Below are positions 28,780-38,227 of a stretch of DNA of 64,000 nt, in pieces. Below the pieces are notes generated by a model, which was given only the letters and a program-made list of their open reading frames with translations, was not told the origin of the DNA and ran no database searches. Position 1 is the first letter of the stretch. Each line of letters starts with the position of its first letter. The DNA comes from an uncultured Rikenellaceae bacterium (GTDB taxonomy: Bacteria > Bacteroidota > Bacteroidia > Bacteroidales > Rikenellaceae): positions 17,634-81,633 of the forward strand of contig CAMQVY010000007.1 of assembly GCA_947038405.1 (NCBI GenBank), read 5' to 3'. The translations under genes and the position numbers were made by a program.

Positions 28780-29973
28780 ATGAAGACCAATAGATTAAGA
28801 GTAAAATATAAAGAGTTTAGTTCTGTTGTTACTACGGAGTTTAATCATATTCGTAAGGATGAGGGTATTATGCTGATTCTTGTATTTGCGATGTTGATAT
28901 ATGCTACTATATATTCACTTGCATATAGTAATGAAGTATTGCGTAATATTCCAATCGCAGTAATTGACCATAGTCAAACTGCATCTAGTAGGGAGCTAAT
29001 TGATAAAATTGATGCTGCACCTAATGTTTTTACATCTTACTCGCCTTCGAGTATGGATGAGGCTGAAAAACTACTATATAATAGAGATATTTATGGTATT
29101 GTCTATATTCCTCAGACATATGAAAAAAGTTTGTTGAGAGGGGAGAGAACCACTATCGGAATCTATGCTGATGCAAGTTACTTCTTGATGTATCGTCAAG
29201 TATTCTCAGATGTAGTTGCTGTGATAACGGATATTGGAGCTACTGTTAAAAAAAATAAACTTATCCTTGGTGGTGCTAACGAGTATCAGGCTGATGTTAT
29301 CTCTGAGCCTATTATTTTCACGACTAAAAATCTATTTAATCCATATTTAGGGTATGGAACTTTCATAATGCCTGCTATTATAATACTTCTTATACAACAA
29401 ACTTTGCTTGTTGGTATTGGTATGATTGGTGGAACATGGAGAGAGTTTGGAGGCTATGGAAAGTTGAAAATTGAAGGTGAAAAACGTGTATCGACAATTC
29501 CAATTGTACTGGGTAAGAGTGTGGTATACTTGGCTATTTACGCATTTTCTATGCTATATGTTTTGGGTATACATTACAAGTTGTTTGACTACCCAATGAA
29601 TGGTTCAGCATCGACAATTATTACGTTTCTATTCCCGTATGTCCTATCTTGTATATTTCTAGGGATTGCTGTTTCTACTCTATTTAGATATAGAGAGAGT
29701 TCGATGTTGTATCTTTTGTGGACATCTATTCCTATATTACTGTTGAGCGGGGCATCTATGCCTCAAGAGGCGATTCCAGAGTGGTTATTTATGTTTGGTA
29801 AAATATTCCCTAGTACTAGTGCTATTGAAGGTTTCCTTAGTATACAGACTATGGGTTCTACGTTATTGGATGTTATGCCTCAGTATCAGTTATTGTGGGT
29901 ATTGACAGGAATCTATTTTGTTTTAGCTTGTATAGGAATTAGGGTAATTATGAATAAAAAAGAGCTCAAATAG
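28780..29973 (+). CDS. second ABC-2 type transporter permease (397 aa)
   Basis: Partner of the preceding permease, with the same layout: helix at about 29-48 (IMLILVFAMLIYATIYSLAY), an extracytoplasmic domain starting NEVLRNIPIAVIDH, then a C-terminal group of helices from about 195. The two are clearly paralogous in order of features and probably arose by duplication. It is 39 bp after the first permease gene and ends the operon. Confidence 0.88.
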   Translation: MKTNRLRVKYKEFSSVVTTEFNHIRKDEGIMLILVFAMLIYATIYSLAYSNEVLRNIPIAVIDHSQTASSRELIDKIDAAPNVFTSYSPSSMDEAEKLLYNRDIYGIVYIPQTYEKSLLRGERTTIGIYADASYFLMYRQVFSDVVAVITDIGATVKKNKLILGGANEYQADVISEPIIFTTKNLFNPYLGYGTFIMPAIIILLIQQTLLVGIGMIGGTWREFGGYGKLKIEGEKRVSTIPIVLGKSVVYLAIYAFSMLYVLGIHYKLFDYPMNGSASTIITFLFPYVLSCIFLGIAVSTLFRYRESSMLYLLWTSIPILLLSGASMPQEAIPEWLFMFGKIFPSTSAIEGFLSIQTMGSTLLDVMPQYQLLWVLTGIYFVLACIGIRVIMNKKELK

Positions 29974-29982
29974 AGGGAAATA

Positions 29983-30018
29983 ACTGCGATTATGCAGTAC
30001 CATTTGCTTAGTTTCCTT
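29983..30018 (+). terminator. weak hairpin after the efflux operon
   Basis: ACTGC (29983-29987) and GCAGT (29994-29998) form a short stem inside a looser outer pairing of GGGAAA and TTTCC, ending in TTTT near 30018. A terminator for the efflux operon is plausible but weak. Confidence 0.35.
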
Positions 30019-30104
30019 TTGAATTAACTCTCTTCGATACTATTTTCCCAATAGTTACCAATCAAAATGTATTTAACTATTTAATATAAAATATATTGAA
30101 ACGT

Positions 30105-31322
30105 ATGAGAAAAGTATTGATTTTAGTATTATTAAATTGCTTGGTTTTCTTTCAAGTAGAGTGTATTGCAAAAGGTGGTCAAACCCATGAAAGAGAGTAT
30201 TGGTGTGAAACAGCATATAAAATCTCGTTTCCTGTGCTTGATGCTCTAAGTAAACAGCAATTGAAGGCTACAATGCCTGTGGAATTACGTACAGGGATGG
30301 CGAAGAATAAGCCTGAACCTACATATCTTGAAGCTTTAGGACGAACCTTGTGTGGTATTGCTCCTTGGCTTGAGTTATCCGCAGAGAGTACAAAAGAGGG
30401 TAAAATGCAGAGTGAGTTACTTCAGCTTTCGCACAAAGCAATTCATAATATTGTAGATCCAGAGTCGCTAGATTATGTCGATTTTAGTAGAGGACATCAA
30501 CCATTAGTCGATGCTGCTTTTTTAGCTCAGGCATTTATTAGATCTCCTAAAAAACTTTGGGGAGGCTTGGATGAAGACACCAAGGAGTTGGTGTTGTCGT
30601 CATTATATTCAACAAGAGTTATAAAACCTAATTATAGTAATTGGTTGCTATTCTCTGCAACTATTGAAGCTTTTTTACTATCTATAGATGAGCCATGGGA
30701 TGCAATGCGTATTGATTACGCTATTAAAAAACATAGTGAATGGTATAAAGGAGATGGGATCTATGGGGATGGACCAAATTTCCATTGGGATTATTACAAT
30801 AGCTTTGTTATACAACCTATGTTGGTCGATATATATCAGGTGATGTACAGTAAGAAAAAATGTTCTGAGGCGAGCTTAAAATCTGTAGTTAGTAGATCTA
30901 CTCGTTATGCAGAGATTTTGGAGCGTTTAATCTCTCCTGAGGGGACATTTCCTCCAGTTGGTCGCTCTATTTGCTATAGAGTTGGAGCACTACAAACTTT
31001 AGGACAGATGTCGTTAATACATAAATTACCTGCTAATGTCCCTCCAGCACAAGTTCGTTGCGCTATGACGGCAGTGATAAAACGATTTTTTGAATCTGAA
31101 AAGACTTTCGATAATAATGGTTGGCTAACGTTAGGTTTTGCAGGACATCAACCTGGGTTAGCTGAGAGTTATATAACTACTGGAAGTCTATATTTAACAA
31201 CAACTGGTTTTCTACCACTTGGATTACCTAGTTCTGATCCATTTTGGAGTGCTCCATATGAATCTTGGACTGCGGTGAAGGCTTGGAATGGAGAGGCAAT
31301 TCCAATTGATCACGCTCATTAA
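30105..31322 (+). CDS. exported DUF2264 protein (405 aa)
   Basis: A signal peptide (about 1-24: MRKVLILVLLNCLVFFQVEC) precedes a DUF2264 domain covering almost the whole chain. Recognisable stretches are GRTLCGIAPWLEL, SRGHQPLVDAAFLAQAF, NWLLFSATIEAFL and GDGPNFHWDYYNSFVI, followed by the GRSICYRVGALQ region. DUF2264 proteins have an alpha/alpha-barrel look, and some are thought to act on polysaccharides; no activity can be assigned here. The ATG at 30105 is chosen over a TTG at 30096. It stands alone after the efflux operon. Confidence 0.88.
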   Translation: MRKVLILVLLNCLVFFQVECIAKGGQTHEREYWCETAYKISFPVLDALSKQQLKATMPVELRTGMAKNKPEPTYLEALGRTLCGIAPWLELSAESTKEGKMQSELLQLSHKAIHNIVDPESLDYVDFSRGHQPLVDAAFLAQAFIRSPKKLWGGLDEDTKELVLSSLYSTRVIKPNYSNWLLFSATIEAFLLSIDEPWDAMRIDYAIKKHSEWYKGDGIYGDGPNFHWDYYNSFVIQPMLVDIYQVMYSKKKCSEASLKSVVSRSTRYAEILERLISPEGTFPPVGRSICYRVGALQTLGQMSLIHKLPANVPPAQVRCAMTAVIKRFFESEKTFDNNGWLTLGFAGHQPGLAESYITTGSLYLTTTGFLPLGLPSSDPFWSAPYESWTAVKAWNGEAIPIDHAH

Positions 31323-31488
31323 TCATCCTATGCAAGATTTTGTTAGATTATAACTTTAATTTACAAATAGTGTGTATCTGCAAATTATTTGAACTCTAAT
31401 TCGAGAGTGTTTCTTCTGAAAATATGACTCCATTCATGTAAAATGCGGTATTTTTAATATAATTTAAAAATTATTCATAAATAGACTA

Positions 31489-31525
31489 TTTAATTGCGAT
31501 AAAATGCTTACCTTTCGCAATTAAA
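31489..31525. other. 11-bp perfect inverted repeat before the carboxylase gene
   Basis: TTTAATTGCGA (31489-31499) and TCGCAATTAAA (31515-31525) with a 15-nt spacer, 90 bp before the oadA-like start. No T-run follows, so a regulator site or leader hairpin is more likely than a terminator. Nothing else is seen in 31323-31614. Confidence 0.4.
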
Positions 31526-31614
31526 TTGTGCATAAATATAGGAGTGGCTTATATTTATCATGTGCGCAGTTAAATAGATGTTTATACAATAGTGAGATAA
31601 AATAGATGTAAGTA

Positions 31615-33462
31615 ATGAGTAGAAAGATTTTAATTAGAGATTTAACGCTTAGGGATGGTCAACAATCGGCATTTGCTACGCGTATGACCCAAGGTCAAAT
31701 TGACAGGGTATTGCCATTTTATAAAGATGCAAATTTCTATGCTATGGAAGTATGGGGTGGGGCTGTTCCTGACTCTGTAATGCGTTTTCTTAACGAGAAC
31801 CCATGGGATAGACTTGAGAAAATCAAAGCGGTTGTTGGAGATGTGTCAAAATTAACTGCCCTATCTCGTGGTAGAAATCTATTCGGATATGCTCCTTATC
31901 CAGATAATATTATTGATGGTTTTTGTAAAACTTCAATTGAATCAGGTTTAGGAATTATGCGTATCTTTGATGCACTCAACGATGTGAATAATGTAAAATC
32001 AACTATCAAATATGTGAAAAAATATGGTGGTATCGCAGATTGTGCTGTGTGTTACACCATAGATCCTCACTTTAGTTTTGCAGAAAAAACAAAGGCATTC
32101 TTTAAAGGTAAACCAGTTCCTGGAACTGTATTTACTGATGATTACTTTGTTGGTAAAGCAAAACAGATGGCAGACTTAGGTGCTGACATGATTACGATTA
32201 AAGATATGAGTGGTTTAATACCACCAAAGAGAGTATCTACTTTGATTAGTAAAATTAAAGCAGTTGTCAATGTACCTATAGACTTTCATACACACTGTAC
32301 TCCAGGTGTAGGATTAGCTTCTGTAGTATCTGCTATCAATTCAGGTGTTGATATTATTGATACAGTAATATGGAACTTTGCAGGTGGACCTGCAGCTCCT
32401 GCAATTGAACTTATATACCTATTCTGTAATAAAATGGGTGTTGAGTTAGATGTAAATATGGAGGCTGTTGCTAAAATAAATCTGAAACTTCTTGAGATTC
32501 GTGAGGAACTTGCTTCTGTTGATGCGGTAAAGAAAATTCCAATTGCATTCAACCCTGTTACAGATGAAGTGCCAAGTGAAGTAAGTAAGCAAATTGATAT
32601 TGCTATCAAGGCTGTGAAGAGTGATGATGAAGCTACTCTTATTGCTGCTTGTCAAGCGATTGAAAAATATTTTGGATTCCCTGCTCCTAACCAATTGGTT
32701 AAAGATGCTGAGATCCCAGGTGGAATGTACACAAACATGGTAGCTCAGCTTAAACAACTTAAAGCTGAGGATATTTTGGAGAGTGCAATGAAACTTATAC
32801 CTAAAGTGAGACTTGATGCGGGACTTCCTCCTCTTGTTACACCAACAAGTCAAATTGTAGGTGCACAAGCAGTTAGTTGTGCAATGGATATCAGAAATGG
32901 TAAGCCTATGTACTCTAATACATCGACACAGTTTGTTGCCCTTGTTAAAGGCGAGTATGGTGCTACTCCAGTAAAAGTAGACCCAGAATTCCGTCTTAAA
33001 ATTGCTGGTGTGAGAGAAGAGACAAATTATGATGTTTCTAAATATAAGATGCAACCTAATCCAGAGCTTCCAGAGTGCAATAATGTACTTTTGGCTGAGA
33101 ATAATAAAGAGGTTTTATTACTTGAATTATTCCCTCTTGTTGCGAAGGATTATCTTACTAAATATAAGAAAACACTAAACGTTGCTCCTAAAGTTGCAGT
33201 AGTAGCTGAAGAAGTTAAGGCGGTTGTAAAGGAGTCTGTTATTCCTACATTAAAGATTGTATCTCCTCTTCCTGGTCGTATCTTAAGCTGTGAAGTTAAA
33301 GTGGGTGATATGATATCTGTTGGACAAACAGTTGTTATTCTTGAAGCTATGAAGATGGAGAACTCTATCATGTCTGATTTTGCAGGTAAAGTTCACAGAA
33401 TCGTTGTTAATGAGGGTGATATTGTTATGGAAAATAATATTCTTATTGAGGTCTTAGCTTAA
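31615..33462 (+). CDS. biotin-dependent carboxyltransferase with biotin carrier domain (OadA/PycB-like, 615 aa)
   Basis: Carboxyltransferase subunit acting on pyruvate/oxaloacetate. An HMGL-like TIM barrel (about 4-270) begins LIRDLTLRDGQQSAFATR and carries the biotinylated-substrate Lys in MITIKDMSG and the metal-binding HTHCTPG motif. A conserved carboxylase domain follows (about 290-470), then a flexible Ala/Val/Lys-rich linker and a biotinyl domain with EAMKMEN (Lys580 is the biotin site). It could be the alpha subunit of the sodium-pumping oxaloacetate decarboxylase (OadA) or pyruvate carboxylase subunit B. No oadB, oadG or biotin carboxylase gene adjoins, so the choice is open. A 22-bp terminator stem follows. 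Confidence 0.9.
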   Translation: MSRKILIRDLTLRDGQQSAFATRMTQGQIDRVLPFYKDANFYAMEVWGGAVPDSVMRFLNENPWDRLEKIKAVVGDVSKLTALSRGRNLFGYAPYPDNIIDGFCKTSIESGLGIMRIFDALNDVNNVKSTIKYVKKYGGIADCAVCYTIDPHFSFAEKTKAFFKGKPVPGTVFTDDYFVGKAKQMADLGADMITIKDMSGLIPPKRVSTLISKIKAVVNVPIDFHTHCTPGVGLASVVSAINSGVDIIDTVIWNFAGGPAAPAIELIYLFCNKMGVELDVNMEAVAKINLKLLEIREELASVDAVKKIPIAFNPVTDEVPSEVSKQIDIAIKAVKSDDEATLIAACQAIEKYFGFPAPNQLVKDAEIPGGMYTNMVAQLKQLKAEDILESAMKLIPKVRLDAGLPPLVTPTSQIVGAQAVSCAMDIRNGKPMYSNTSTQFVALVKGEYGATPVKVDPEFRLKIAGVREETNYDVSKYKMQPNPELPECNNVLLAENNKEVLLLELFPLVAKDYLTKYKKTLNVAPKVAVVAEEVKAVVKESVIPTLKIVSPLPGRILSCEVKVGDMISVGQTVVILEAMKMENSIMSDFAGKVHRIVVNEGDIVMENNILIEVLA

Positions 33463-33525
33463 TTATTAAGGTCAGAATAATGCTCTATTAAGTGTAGGTG
33501 GAAGCCTATCAATAGAGGGATATAT

Positions 33526-33573
33526 AAAAAGAAGCTGTCTAAAAAACGTATGTTTTTTAGACAGCTTCTTTTT
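33526..33573 (+). terminator. strong terminator after the carboxyltransferase gene
   Basis: 22-bp perfect arms (33526-33547, 33552-33573) with a 4-nt loop and terminal T-run. Nothing further is recognised in 33574-33721 before amt. Confidence 0.92.
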
Positions 33574-33721
33574 ATTGTAAGTATTTTAGATTAGAGTATT
33601 CATAAAATTAGAGTACTGTTTTAATCTATTTTATCTATATAGTAGGAGAACTGTTATCGCGGTAGTGTATATATGGCATATAATTTGCTATTATTAATAG
33701 TCAATTAAATAATATAATACT

Positions 33722-34903
33722 ATGATGACGTCACTCAATACAGGAAATGTAACCTTTATGATAATAACTACATTGCTAGTCTTTATTATGACTCCAGGCT
33801 TAGCCTTTTTCTATGGAGGGTTGGTAGATAAGAAAAATTCATTAACAATGATGTTCTATACATTTATTTCAATAGGTGTGGTTACGTTGATGTGGTTTTT
33901 TGGAGGGTTTTCGATGGTGTTTGGTAGTGATTTAAGTGGTGTGATTGGGAATCCTATGGAATATTTCATGCTTAATAATATTGACTATACAGTTAGTAAA
34001 AGCCATGGCGATAATATTCCGTTTCTTATGTTTTTCATGTACCAGTTAATGTTTGCCATAATAACTGCTCCACTTATGACAGGAGCTTTTGCTAATAGGT
34101 TAAATCCGTTTGCATGGATAAAGTTATTAATACTCTGGATGTTGTTGATATATTTTCCTGTGGCTCATTGGGTATGGGGAGGTGGTTTCTTATCTCAACT
34201 AGGCTTTGTAGATTATGCTGGAGGTACTGTTATTCACACAACGGCAGGATTCAGTTCTCTGATTGCAATTATGATTTTGGGGCGGAGAGCAGTTACACAA
34301 AAAAAGGAGTCAAGTAATGTAAATTTAATGCTTGTAGGGACAACGTTATTACTTTTTGGTTGGTTTGGATTTAATGCTGGAGGTGCTTTAGCTGCCGATG
34401 ATGTCGCTGCTATAGCTTTTACTAATACTGGATTAGCAGCTAGTGTAGCACTAGTTGTTTGGGTGCTTATATCCTATTACCACAAGAAGAAACTATCTTT
34501 TGTTGAGCTTGCAACAGGTGCGATAGCAGGTTTAGCCACCATAACTCCAGCTTCGGGTTATGTTTCGCCACAGGGTGCAGTTGTAATCGGATTATTAGCT
34601 GCGGTTGGATGCTACTTTTTTGTTGAAGTTCTAAAGAGATTTAATGTTGACGATGCGTTAGGAGTTTGGGGTGTCCATGGAATGGGTGGATTTATGGGAA
34701 CTATATATATTGGTATATTTGCCATTAAGAGTGTGAATAATATTGAAGCTAGTATGGAACAATTTTTTATTCAGCTTTTTGGTGTTGTAGCTGTTGCGGC
34801 GTATTCAATGTTGATTACTTGGGCTATAATGAAAGTTGTTAAAGGGGGTGTATCGGCTGATATTCAATCTAAAGGATTAGATGAAGAGTATTTCTCAAAA
34901 TGA
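33722..34903 (+). CDS. amt: ammonium transporter
   Basis: Inner-membrane ammonium channel of the Amt/MEP/Rh family, 393 residues, 11 predicted helices. Family signatures: TPGLAFFYGGLVD in helix 1, VAHWVWGGGFLSQLGFVDYAGGTVIHT carrying the first pore His, LLFGWFGFNAGGAL, and GVWGVHGMGGF carrying the second pore His. The usual P-II partner gene (glnK) is not beside it. It has its own upstream region and a terminator. Confidence 0.96.
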   Translation: MMTSLNTGNVTFMIITTLLVFIMTPGLAFFYGGLVDKKNSLTMMFYTFISIGVVTLMWFFGGFSMVFGSDLSGVIGNPMEYFMLNNIDYTVSKSHGDNIPFLMFFMYQLMFAIITAPLMTGAFANRLNPFAWIKLLILWMLLIYFPVAHWVWGGGFLSQLGFVDYAGGTVIHTTAGFSSLIAIMILGRRAVTQKKESSNVNLMLVGTTLLLFGWFGFNAGGALAADDVAAIAFTNTGLAASVALVVWVLISYYHKKKLSFVELATGAIAGLATITPASGYVSPQGAVVIGLLAAVGCYFFVEVLKRFNVDDALGVWGVHGMGGFMGTIYIGIFAIKSVNNIEASMEQFFIQLFGVVAVAAYSMLITWAIMKVVKGGVSADIQSKGLDEEYFSK

Positions 34904-34925
34904 CAGACAGTTTTATTTTGACAAT

Positions 34926-34973
34926 AAAAAGGGTGACTATATTGATTCATAATGAATTATAGTCACCCTTTTT
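34926..34973 (+). terminator. terminator of amt
   Basis: 15-bp arms 34926-34940 and 34959-34973 followed by T-run, 23 bp after the stop. A-rich on the other side, so it may also stop transcription from prmA. Confidence 0.88.
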
Positions 34974-35029
34974 TTATTAGATATACGAGACTGCGTAGGG
35001 TAGTCCCCTTCGAGATCACATTGTATTAA

Positions 35030-35854
35030 TTACTTATTGAACTCTAATGCTGCCCATCCATCTTTTAGATGAGTTTTCGCTCTTTTTAATCCTAGTTTCT
35101 CGGCACAATTACATATTGACTCTATGTCATGCTCTAATATACCACTCATAATAATAAAACCTCCAGATTTCAATGTAGTCACATATTTATCCATGTCGTT
35201 CAGTAGTATGTTACGATTTATATTTGCTAGAATAAAATCATATGTAGAGCCATCTATCGCAGAAACATCTCCAAGTATTGGAACTATGACTTCTTCGACG
35301 CTATTCATAACAATATTCTCTTTGCAATTTTCTGCTGCCCACTCATCAATATCTACAGCATCAATACTTGTTGCACCTAATTTTGCTGCGATAATAGATA
35401 GTACTCCTGTTCCACTCCCCATATCTAACCCTTTTAGAGCACTGAAATCGTGTCCTAGAATAGATTTTGTCATTAGGAATGTTGTTGCATGATGCCCTGT
35501 TCCAAATGACATTTTAGGCATAATAACAATGTCCATCGCTCCATTTGATGAGGCTTCGTGAAATGGCGCTCTGATTACACAGAGGTCCTCAATCTCAACA
35601 GGTTGGAAGTTTGACTCCCATTGGCTGTTCCAATTAACAGTTTCAATAGGTGTAAATTTCCATTGAACACCTGTTGTGTAGAGAAATTCATCCACCTCTT
35701 TTTTGCACTCATCAAGGAGATTCTCCTTGATATAGGCTTTAACAAAAAACTCCTCTTGTTCAAAACTTTCAAATGGAAAATCTGATAGTTGTGCCATGTA
35801 AATCTCCGACTGCGCACTATTTGGAGTCGGAATGTATAGTTCGATATAGTTCAT
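35030..35854 (-). CDS. prmA: ribosomal protein L11 methyltransferase
   Basis: SAM-dependent methylation of ribosomal protein L11. 274 residues with an N-terminal substrate-recognition domain (about 1-95) and a Rossmann methyltransferase domain. Motif I is LDMGSGTGVLSI, after the PrmA signature MSFGTGHHATT; ILANINRNIL gives the catalytic NxN-type motif. Divergent from xerD with a 43-bp gap. On the minus strand an exact -7 box sits right before the ATG, which implies a nearly leaderless mRNA. Confidence 0.95.
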   Translation of the reverse strand: MNYIELYIPTPNSAQSEIYMAQLSDFPFESFEQEEFFVKAYIKENLLDECKKEVDEFLYTTGVQWKFTPIETVNWNSQWESNFQPVEIEDLCVIRAPFHEASSNGAMDIVIMPKMSFGTGHHATTFLMTKSILGHDFSALKGLDMGSGTGVLSIIAAKLGATSIDAVDIDEWAAENCKENIVMNSVEEVIVPILGDVSAIDGSTYDFILANINRNILLNDMDKYVTTLKSGGFIIMSGILEHDIESICNCAEKLGLKRAKTHLKDGWAALEFNK

Positions 35855-35856
35855 TT

Positions 35857-35864
35857 CAAATATA
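35857..35864 (-). promoter_or_regulatory. -7 box of prmA immediately before its ATG
   Basis: Minus strand TATATTTG, an exact TAnnTTTG match, ending 2 bp before the ATG at 35854. If used, the transcript starts at or just past the ATG. Confidence 0.45.
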
Positions 35865-35897
35865 ATAAGTAACTTAGTGCACCAAATTTAGTAAAAA

Positions 35898-36809
35898 ATG
35901 GATAGAAAAGAGCCATTATGGCAAGAAAATAGTCGAAAATATCAAACTTATTTAACTATTGAGCGTAATTTCGCTGATAATAGTGTTGAGAGTTACATGA
36001 GAGACCTACGTCAATTCGTTGAATATGCAGTGGAGAGAGGGATAAATAGCCCTAATGATGTTACTGTGTCTGATATAAATAACTTCATGGCTTGTGTATA
36101 TGACAAAGGGGTGAAGAAGAGTAGTCAAGCGAGAGTGCTAAGTGGAGTTAAAAGTTTTTTTAACTATTTAGTTGCGAACAACTTGGTTGATTCTTCCCCC
36201 GTTGAATTTATAGAGTCTCCAAAGTTAACAAGATCCCTTCCTGAGGTCTTATCAATTGATGACATAGATAAAATCATTGATAATATTGATACTAATCACC
36301 CTCAGGGATTCCGTAATAAAGCTATCATTGAGACGATTTACAGTTGTGGTATAAGGGCTTCGGAACTTATATCATTAACTATGAATGATGTATTTTTTAA
36401 CGATGGATTTATTCGTGTGAATGGTAAGGGAAGAAAGCAGAGAATTGTCCCTATTAGCGATAGAGCGATAGAGTATATAAAAGAGTACATGAATCAGCGA
36501 AATACAATGACTCCGAGTTCAAAACATCAAGATTGTTTGTTCTTAAACAGGAGAGGAAATCAGCTTACCCGTGTTATGATACACACAATTATTAGCAGAG
36601 CAGCTAAATATGCTGGAATCACTAAGTCTGTTGGTCCTCATACCCTAAGGCACTCATTTGCAACTCATTTACTTGTTGGAGGAGCAAATATTAGGCAGGT
36701 TCAAGATCTATTAGGGCATGAGTCTGTAGTTACAACTGAGATATATACACACTTAGATATAACAAATTTAGCTGATTCACTTGAAAAGCATCACCCATTA
36801 AAACTGTAA
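35898..36809 (+). CDS. xerD: tyrosine recombinase XerD
   Basis: Resolves chromosome dimers at dif with a partner recombinase. 303 residues: N-terminal SAM-like core-binding domain (about 12-100) and C-terminal catalytic domain. The catalytic set is present: Arg in YSCGIRASELI, Lys in GKGRKQR, His-Arg in HTLRHSFATHLL, His in LLGHESVVTTEIYTH and the nucleophile Tyr in the same motif. Length, gene neighbours and lack of mobile-element signs favour the housekeeping recombinase over an integrase. A -7-like TAACTTAG lies at 35870-35877. Confidence 0.92.
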   Translation: MDRKEPLWQENSRKYQTYLTIERNFADNSVESYMRDLRQFVEYAVERGINSPNDVTVSDINNFMACVYDKGVKKSSQARVLSGVKSFFNYLVANNLVDSSPVEFIESPKLTRSLPEVLSIDDIDKIIDNIDTNHPQGFRNKAIIETIYSCGIRASELISLTMNDVFFNDGFIRVNGKGRKQRIVPISDRAIEYIKEYMNQRNTMTPSSKHQDCLFLNRRGNQLTRVMIHTIISRAAKYAGITKSVGPHTLRHSFATHLLVGGANIRQVQDLLGHESVVTTEIYTHLDITNLADSLEKHHPLKL

Positions 36810-36936
36810 GTTAATTGTGTCGATGGTAAAGGGTTATTTTGTCGGATTTTGTGTAAAAATGAAATATTATAATAAAAACATACGTTTTTAAATGTTGTAC
36901 AGTCAGTTTCAATTCGATAAAATCAAACATATTTTC

Positions 36937-36944
36937 TATCTTTG
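36937..36944 (+). promoter_or_regulatory. -7 box of the DAACS symporter gene
   Basis: TATCTTTG, an exact consensus match, 29 bp before the ATG at 36974. The -33 element is not clear. Confidence 0.55.
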
Positions 36945-36973
36945 AGGGTAGAAGTAACTAAATACATTAAAAT

Positions 36974-38146
36974 ATGAAAAAGTTTAAAGTAAATCTATTA
37001 GCAAAAGTTGTAATTGCAATAGGTATGGGTATATTACTTGGGCAGTTTATGCCTGGTGGAATTGCCAGAATTTTCGTGACATTTAACTCACTTTTTAGTA
37101 ACTTCTTATCTTTTTCTATACCCCTTATTATTTTGGGCTTGGTAACTCCATCTATCGGTGATTTAGGTAAGGGTGCAGGGAGACTACTCGCAATTACTGC
37201 GATAATCGCATATGGATCTACGATTTTTAGTGGAATATTTACATACTTCACTGGATTGGCAATATTTCCTCATATTATAGCTGAAAATAGTCAGTTAATT
37301 GCTGTGGAAAATCCTGGTGACTTTATGTTATTACCATTCTTCTCAATAGATATGCCGCCTCTTATGAATGTAACTACGGCTCTATTACTGTCATTCACAA
37401 TTGGATTAGGGCTCGCTCAAATAAAGGGTGGAGCACTAGCTGAATCTTTCAATGGATTTAAGGAGATTATTACTAAACTTATAAATACAGTTATAATACC
37501 ACTATTGCCATACCACATATTTGGTATATTTTTGAATATGACGGTTAGCGGACAGGTAGCCTCTATTATTGGAATGTTTGTAAAGGTAATTTTGGTAATA
37601 TTTGTAATACATGTCATTGTTTTACTGATACAATTTTCTATCGCTGGTGCTGTGAGTAAGAAAAATCCTCTCAAACTATTGAGGAATATGCTACCTGCTT
37701 ACCTTACAGCATTAGGAACACAATCTTCTGTTGCAACCATTCCTGTTACTTTGCAGCAGACTATTAAAAATGGTGTTAGTGAAAATATTGCAGTGTTTTC
37801 TGTGCCGTTGTGTGCGACAATACACCTTTCGGGTAGTACGCTTAAAATTGTTGCGTGTGCGATGGCTATATTAATTATGAGCGGACAGCCTATAGATACC
37901 GCAGAATTCATCGGTTTTATCCTTATGCTTGGAATTACAATGGTTGCTGCTCCAGGTGTTCCTGGGGGTGCAATTATGGCGGCATTGGGACTACTCCAAT
38001 CAATGTTGGGATTTGACGAAACTTTACAAGCACTAATGATTGCTCTATATATTGCGATGGATAGCTTTGGTACTGCTGCAAATGTGACTGGAGATGGGGC
38101 AATATCAATACTTGTAGATAAAATTGCGTCTAAAACTAAAAAATAA
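36974..38146 (+). CDS. dicarboxylate/amino acid:cation symporter (DAACS family, 390 aa)
   Basis: Inner-membrane secondary transporter, GltP/SstT-like. Hydrophobic throughout, with the family hallmarks: a Ser-rich re-entrant loop TQSSVATIPVT, CATIHLSGSTLK in the position of the second hairpin/TM7 motif, and GVPGGAIMAALG followed by DSFGTAANVTGDGA near the C-terminus. At 390 residues it is at the short end for the family. Whether it carries glutamate, serine/threonine or C4-dicarboxylates cannot be told. rlmH follows 81 bp later, probably on the same transcript. Confidence 0.9.
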   Translation: MKKFKVNLLAKVVIAIGMGILLGQFMPGGIARIFVTFNSLFSNFLSFSIPLIILGLVTPSIGDLGKGAGRLLAITAIIAYGSTIFSGIFTYFTGLAIFPHIIAENSQLIAVENPGDFMLLPFFSIDMPPLMNVTTALLLSFTIGLGLAQIKGGALAESFNGFKEIITKLINTVIIPLLPYHIFGIFLNMTVSGQVASIIGMFVKVILVIFVIHVIVLLIQFSIAGAVSKKNPLKLLRNMLPAYLTALGTQSSVATIPVTLQQTIKNGVSENIAVFSVPLCATIHLSGSTLKIVACAMAILIMSGQPIDTAEFIGFILMLGITMVAAPGVPGGAIMAALGLLQSMLGFDETLQALMIALYIAMDSFGTAANVTGDGAISILVDKIASKTKK

Positions 38147-38227
38147 AGTGTGAGGGGGAATTGTTGTTCCCCTGTGTGGGCGGAGCTGTATAATCGCAGT
38201 GAGCCAAATATTATAAATGAAAGTGAT

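Noticed and set aside
32446..33054. 202-codon minus-strand frame inside the carboxyltransferase gene
   Set aside because: Antisense to a well-conserved coding region; the length is a by-product of codon bias, with no family motif.
35898..36809. The tyrosine recombinase as sign of an integrated element
   Set aside because: Its length and motifs are those of XerD; flanked by prmA and a symporter with no repeats, attachment site or cargo.
38150..38227. 26-residue N-terminal extension of rlmH
   Set aside because: The extension is not RlmH-like, while the ATG at 38228 gives the normal 157-residue protein.
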